DNA of 64,000 nt from JABCYV01 sp963696025 (GTDB taxonomy: Bacteria > Acidobacteriota > Terriglobia > Terriglobales > Acidobacteriaceae), in the NCBI GenBank assembly GCA_963696025.1, contig CAVOII010000014.1, positions 558,001 through 622,000 of the forward strand. The letters run 5' to 3'. Below are positions 61,932-64,000 of this stretch, piece by piece. The notes beneath the pieces were generated by a model. The model saw only the letters and a program-made list of their open reading frames with translations, was not told where the DNA came from and did not search any database. Every line of letters begins with the position of its first letter. Position 1 is the stretch's first letter. The position numbers and the translations under genes are program-made.

Positions 61932-62911
61932 TTCTGGCAGGCGACATCGGAGGCACGAATGCCAGGCTCGCCTTCTTCGATGTTTTTGACGGCCACTTCA
62001 CCCTGATTTCAGCTTCCGTCTTTCCCAGCCGCGAGTACAGCGGCTTGGACGAGATCGTCGCCAAATTCGTTCACGCCAGCAATGTGCAACCGGATACTGC
62101 CTGCTTTGGCATCGCGGGACCGGTTCGCAACGGTCGCGTGGAAGCTTCGAACCTTCCTTGGGTCATTGAATCGAAGCGGCTCGCTGAAGAACTCAACATT
62201 CGGAAAGCCCTGCTGATCAATGATCTCGAGGCGAATGCCTGGGGCATTCCAGCTCTCGACTCGCAAGATGTCATCGCGCTGAATCAGGTCAAAGGAAATC
62301 CTGTAGGCAACCAGGCGGTCATCGCGGCGGGGACCGGATTAGGTGAGGCCGGCATGTTTTGGGACGGATCGCAACACCACGTCTTCGCCTGTGAAGGAGG
62401 TCACACGGATTTTGCCCCGCGCAACGAGCTAGAGGTAGATTTGCTCAAGTACTTGCGGGTTCGCCACGGACACGTCAGTTATGAGCGAGTCGTGTCCGGC
62501 CCCGGACTGGTCAATGTGTTCCACTTCCTGCGCGACACCGGCCGGGGTACTGTTCCGAAGTGGCTGGCTGATGAGATGACGCACAGTGACCCCGCGGCGG
62601 CGATTTCTCGAGCTGCCATTGCGGGCCAGTCCCCTTTGAGTGAGCAGGCTGTCGATTTGTTTATCTCGATTTATGGAGCGGAGGCTGGCAACCTTGCGCT
62701 CAAGACCATGGCGATTGGGGGAGTTTATCTGGGGGGTGGCATCGCGCCCAAGATGCTGCCCAAGCTCGCCGGACCCTTGTTCATGCAGTCTTTTGTTGGC
62801 AAAGGTCGCATGCAAGCCCTGCTCGAATCGATTCAGGTTAAAGTCGTTATCAATGAGAAAACCGCTCTGCTGGGTGCCGCACGGTGTGCGGCGGTCGGAA
62901 CAGCTGCGTGA
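61928..62911 (+). CDS. glk: Glucokinase
   Basis: Phosphorylates glucose to glucose-6-phosphate. The 327-residue protein belongs to the bacterial Glk family: AGDIGGTNARLAFFD at the N-terminus, ACFGIAGPVRNGR, LLINDLEANAWGI (catalytic Asp), AAGTGLGEAGMFWDG and FACEGGHTDFAPRN. It is the last gene of the operon; four bases overlap zwf, so the two are translated together. Confidence 0.95.
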   Translation: MILAGDIGGTNARLAFFDVFDGHFTLISASVFPSREYSGLDEIVAKFVHASNVQPDTACFGIAGPVRNGRVEASNLPWVIESKRLAEELNIRKALLINDLEANAWGIPALDSQDVIALNQVKGNPVGNQAVIAAGTGLGEAGMFWDGSQHHVFACEGGHTDFAPRNELEVDLLKYLRVRHGHVSYERVVSGPGLVNVFHFLRDTGRGTVPKWLADEMTHSDPAAAISRAAIAGQSPLSEQAVDLFISIYGAEAGNLALKTMAIGGVYLGGGIAPKMLPKLAGPLFMQSFVGKGRMQALLESIQVKVVINEKTALLGAARCAAVGTAA

Positions 62912-62978
62912 GCGAAACCTATTACTGGCAGGTTGATCTGGACGTCGGATGCTCCCGCTGCCCAGCGCTCTTAGCGGC

Positions 62979-63803
62979 CTAGAACACGGGCACGAGGTTG
63001 TGCTTCCTGGAATAGAGCTTACGGTCTACGGCGCGTAGCGCATCTTCGGAATCCGTTCCCGTGACATAAGGTGCTAGCGCCCAACTGAACGACAACTCGT
63101 AGCTCTTTTTGTTATTGAGATTCCACTGCTCGGTCTCGCGAATCAACCGCTGTACGGGGTGATCAGCCTGCTCCTCGCTGGTCTCCGGCATCACGATCAG
63201 AAATTCGTCGCCTCCCTGCCGAAACACGACGTCACCACCGCGAAAGATTGTCCGCAGCATGCGGGCAAAGTCGACCAGGATCGCGTCCCCTTCCAGCAGT
63301 CCGCATTTAGAGTTAATGGCCCGGAATCCGGTGAGATCGATTGCCAGAAAAGTAAGACTGCCGCCCACGCGATTGGCACGCGCAACCTCCGTCGGAATTA
63401 ACTCATTCATTGCACGGCGATTCAGGAGCTGCGTCAAGGGATCGATGAGCGAAAGATTCTCCAGCCGCTCGTTCATCACCAGCTCCCGAATCAGGGCCCG
63501 GCGGGTGGAGTTCAGGGTCAGCTTCTGTCCAAGGAGATAAATGTTGACCAGCAGGATGAGAGAGATTAACCCAAAGAAAAGCTGCGGTAAGTACGCATGT
63601 TCTATGCGGATGACCCGTTGGGACCAGACCAGGTTCGGTAGCAGGAACGCACAAACTCCAGCAGTGAGGACCAGTATGACCAGAATGCCGATGGACCAGA
63701 GTTGCAGGTCGCGACCGGAAAGATGTTGAATCTGTTGCTGAATTTCTTCCGCGCGCGCCAGCATCGAGGGCTGCGCAGTACGTCCCTGCTTCACCTCGGA
63801 CAT
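62979..63803 (-). CDS. Membrane GGDEF diguanylate cyclase with inhibitory site
   Basis: Makes cyclic di-GMP from two GTP. From ATG 63803 (MSEVKQGR) the protein has ~274 residues: two membrane segments (about 35-55 and 70-90) followed by a coiled coil and a GGDEF domain (~125-270). The active-site motif is intact in FRQGGDEFLIVMP, and the RGGD inhibitory site lies five residues before it. TQLLNRRAMNELIP and DLTGFRAINSKCGLLEGDAI are the GTP- and metal-binding regions. An ATG at 63893 would add 30 residues. It is convergent with glk, and no sensor domain is seen. Confidence 0.9.
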   Translation of the reverse strand: MSEVKQGRTAQPSMLARAEEIQQQIQHLSGRDLQLWSIGILVILVLTAGVCAFLLPNLVWSQRVIRIEHAYLPQLFFGLISLILLVNIYLLGQKLTLNSTRRALIRELVMNERLENLSLIDPLTQLLNRRAMNELIPTEVARANRVGGSLTFLAIDLTGFRAINSKCGLLEGDAILVDFARMLRTIFRGGDVVFRQGGDEFLIVMPETSEEQADHPVQRLIRETEQWNLNNKKSYELSFSWALAPYVTGTDSEDALRAVDRKLYSRKHNLVPVF

Positions 63804-64000
63804 CTTTACAACCCCTGTAGCCACACGTTCCCTTTCGCCGGAGTTTCGGTCTATAGGATTTTCTACCCCGGGAGATGCAGAAGGAATGCCCAAACCAGAT
63901 CGGAGGATTACTTTCGTAATCCCGAAAAAGAACTAGCATCGACCGGTTGGATTCCTGCCAGATCAGGCTAGAAAGAGCGTGCTGAGCTGTCACGATAAAA

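Overview
The window looks like a chromosomal segment of an Acidobacteriota (Terriglobia/Koribacter-like) bacterium. This is inferred from gene content, not from any database search. The pointers are two very large Oar-type TonB-dependent receptors with N-terminal carboxypeptidase-regulatory-like domains, a PEP-CTERM protein, a Ser/Thr kinase fused to TolB-like and TPR regions, a fused transaldolase/phosphoglucose isomerase, and moderately high GC throughout. No CRISPR array, prophage, insertion sequence or rRNA was seen; one tRNA (Arg, CCG) is present.

Layout: 1-3518 (minus) is the cell-shape cluster mreB-mreC-mreD-mrdA, with mrdA cut by the window edge. 3685-8194 (minus) carries a FecR-domain surface protein, asparagine synthase, a Rieske ferredoxin and a stand-alone nuoB. 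8427-11510 (plus) carries a GT39-type membrane glycosyltransferase, an HtrA-like protease and a LuxR-type response regulator.

11526-31069 is the most interesting region: a divergent ~19.5 kb block that reads as a complete polyamine uptake and degradation island. Leftward from about 22.9 kb: TonB-dependent receptor, HemL-like class III aminotransferase, APC permease, aldehyde dehydrogenase, GABA-type aminotransferase and methylmalonate/malonate-semialdehyde dehydrogenase. Rightward: a MerR+XRE+cupin regulator, an exported YtcJ-like amidohydrolase, a PotD-like lipoprotein, PotA, PotB, PotC and a Tat-exported FAD amine oxidase. An 8-bp-arm palindrome (22904-22928) overlaps the predicted -10 boxes of both divergent promoters. 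Together the products could carry polyamines across both membranes, oxidise them to amino-aldehydes and amino acids, and feed succinate and acetyl-CoA into central metabolism.

31078-36193 is a mixed region: an inverted repeat, typA/bipA, a small zinc-ribbon protein, an RRM RNA-binding protein, tRNA-Arg, an exported HipA/PI3-kinase-like unknown, a DUF5666-like secreted protein and a PEP-CTERM protein. 36312-44103 has a second Oar-like receptor, divergent from a tandemly duplicated gene for a secreted protein of unknown function. Promoter, leader, coding region and 3' hairpin are all duplicated; the second coding copy is a pseudogene with one stop codon and three +1 shifts.

44151-53984 has a giant Ser/Thr kinase-TPR protein, a secreted GH9 glycosidase, an exported protein with two related beta-rich modules, a membrane metallophosphoesterase and a PilZ protein. 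54266-62911 (plus) is a tight sugar-phosphate operon, tkt - tal/pgi - gnd - zwf - glk, covering the oxidative and non-oxidative pentose phosphate pathway plus glucose phosphorylation. A GGDEF diguanylate cyclase closes the window on the minus strand.
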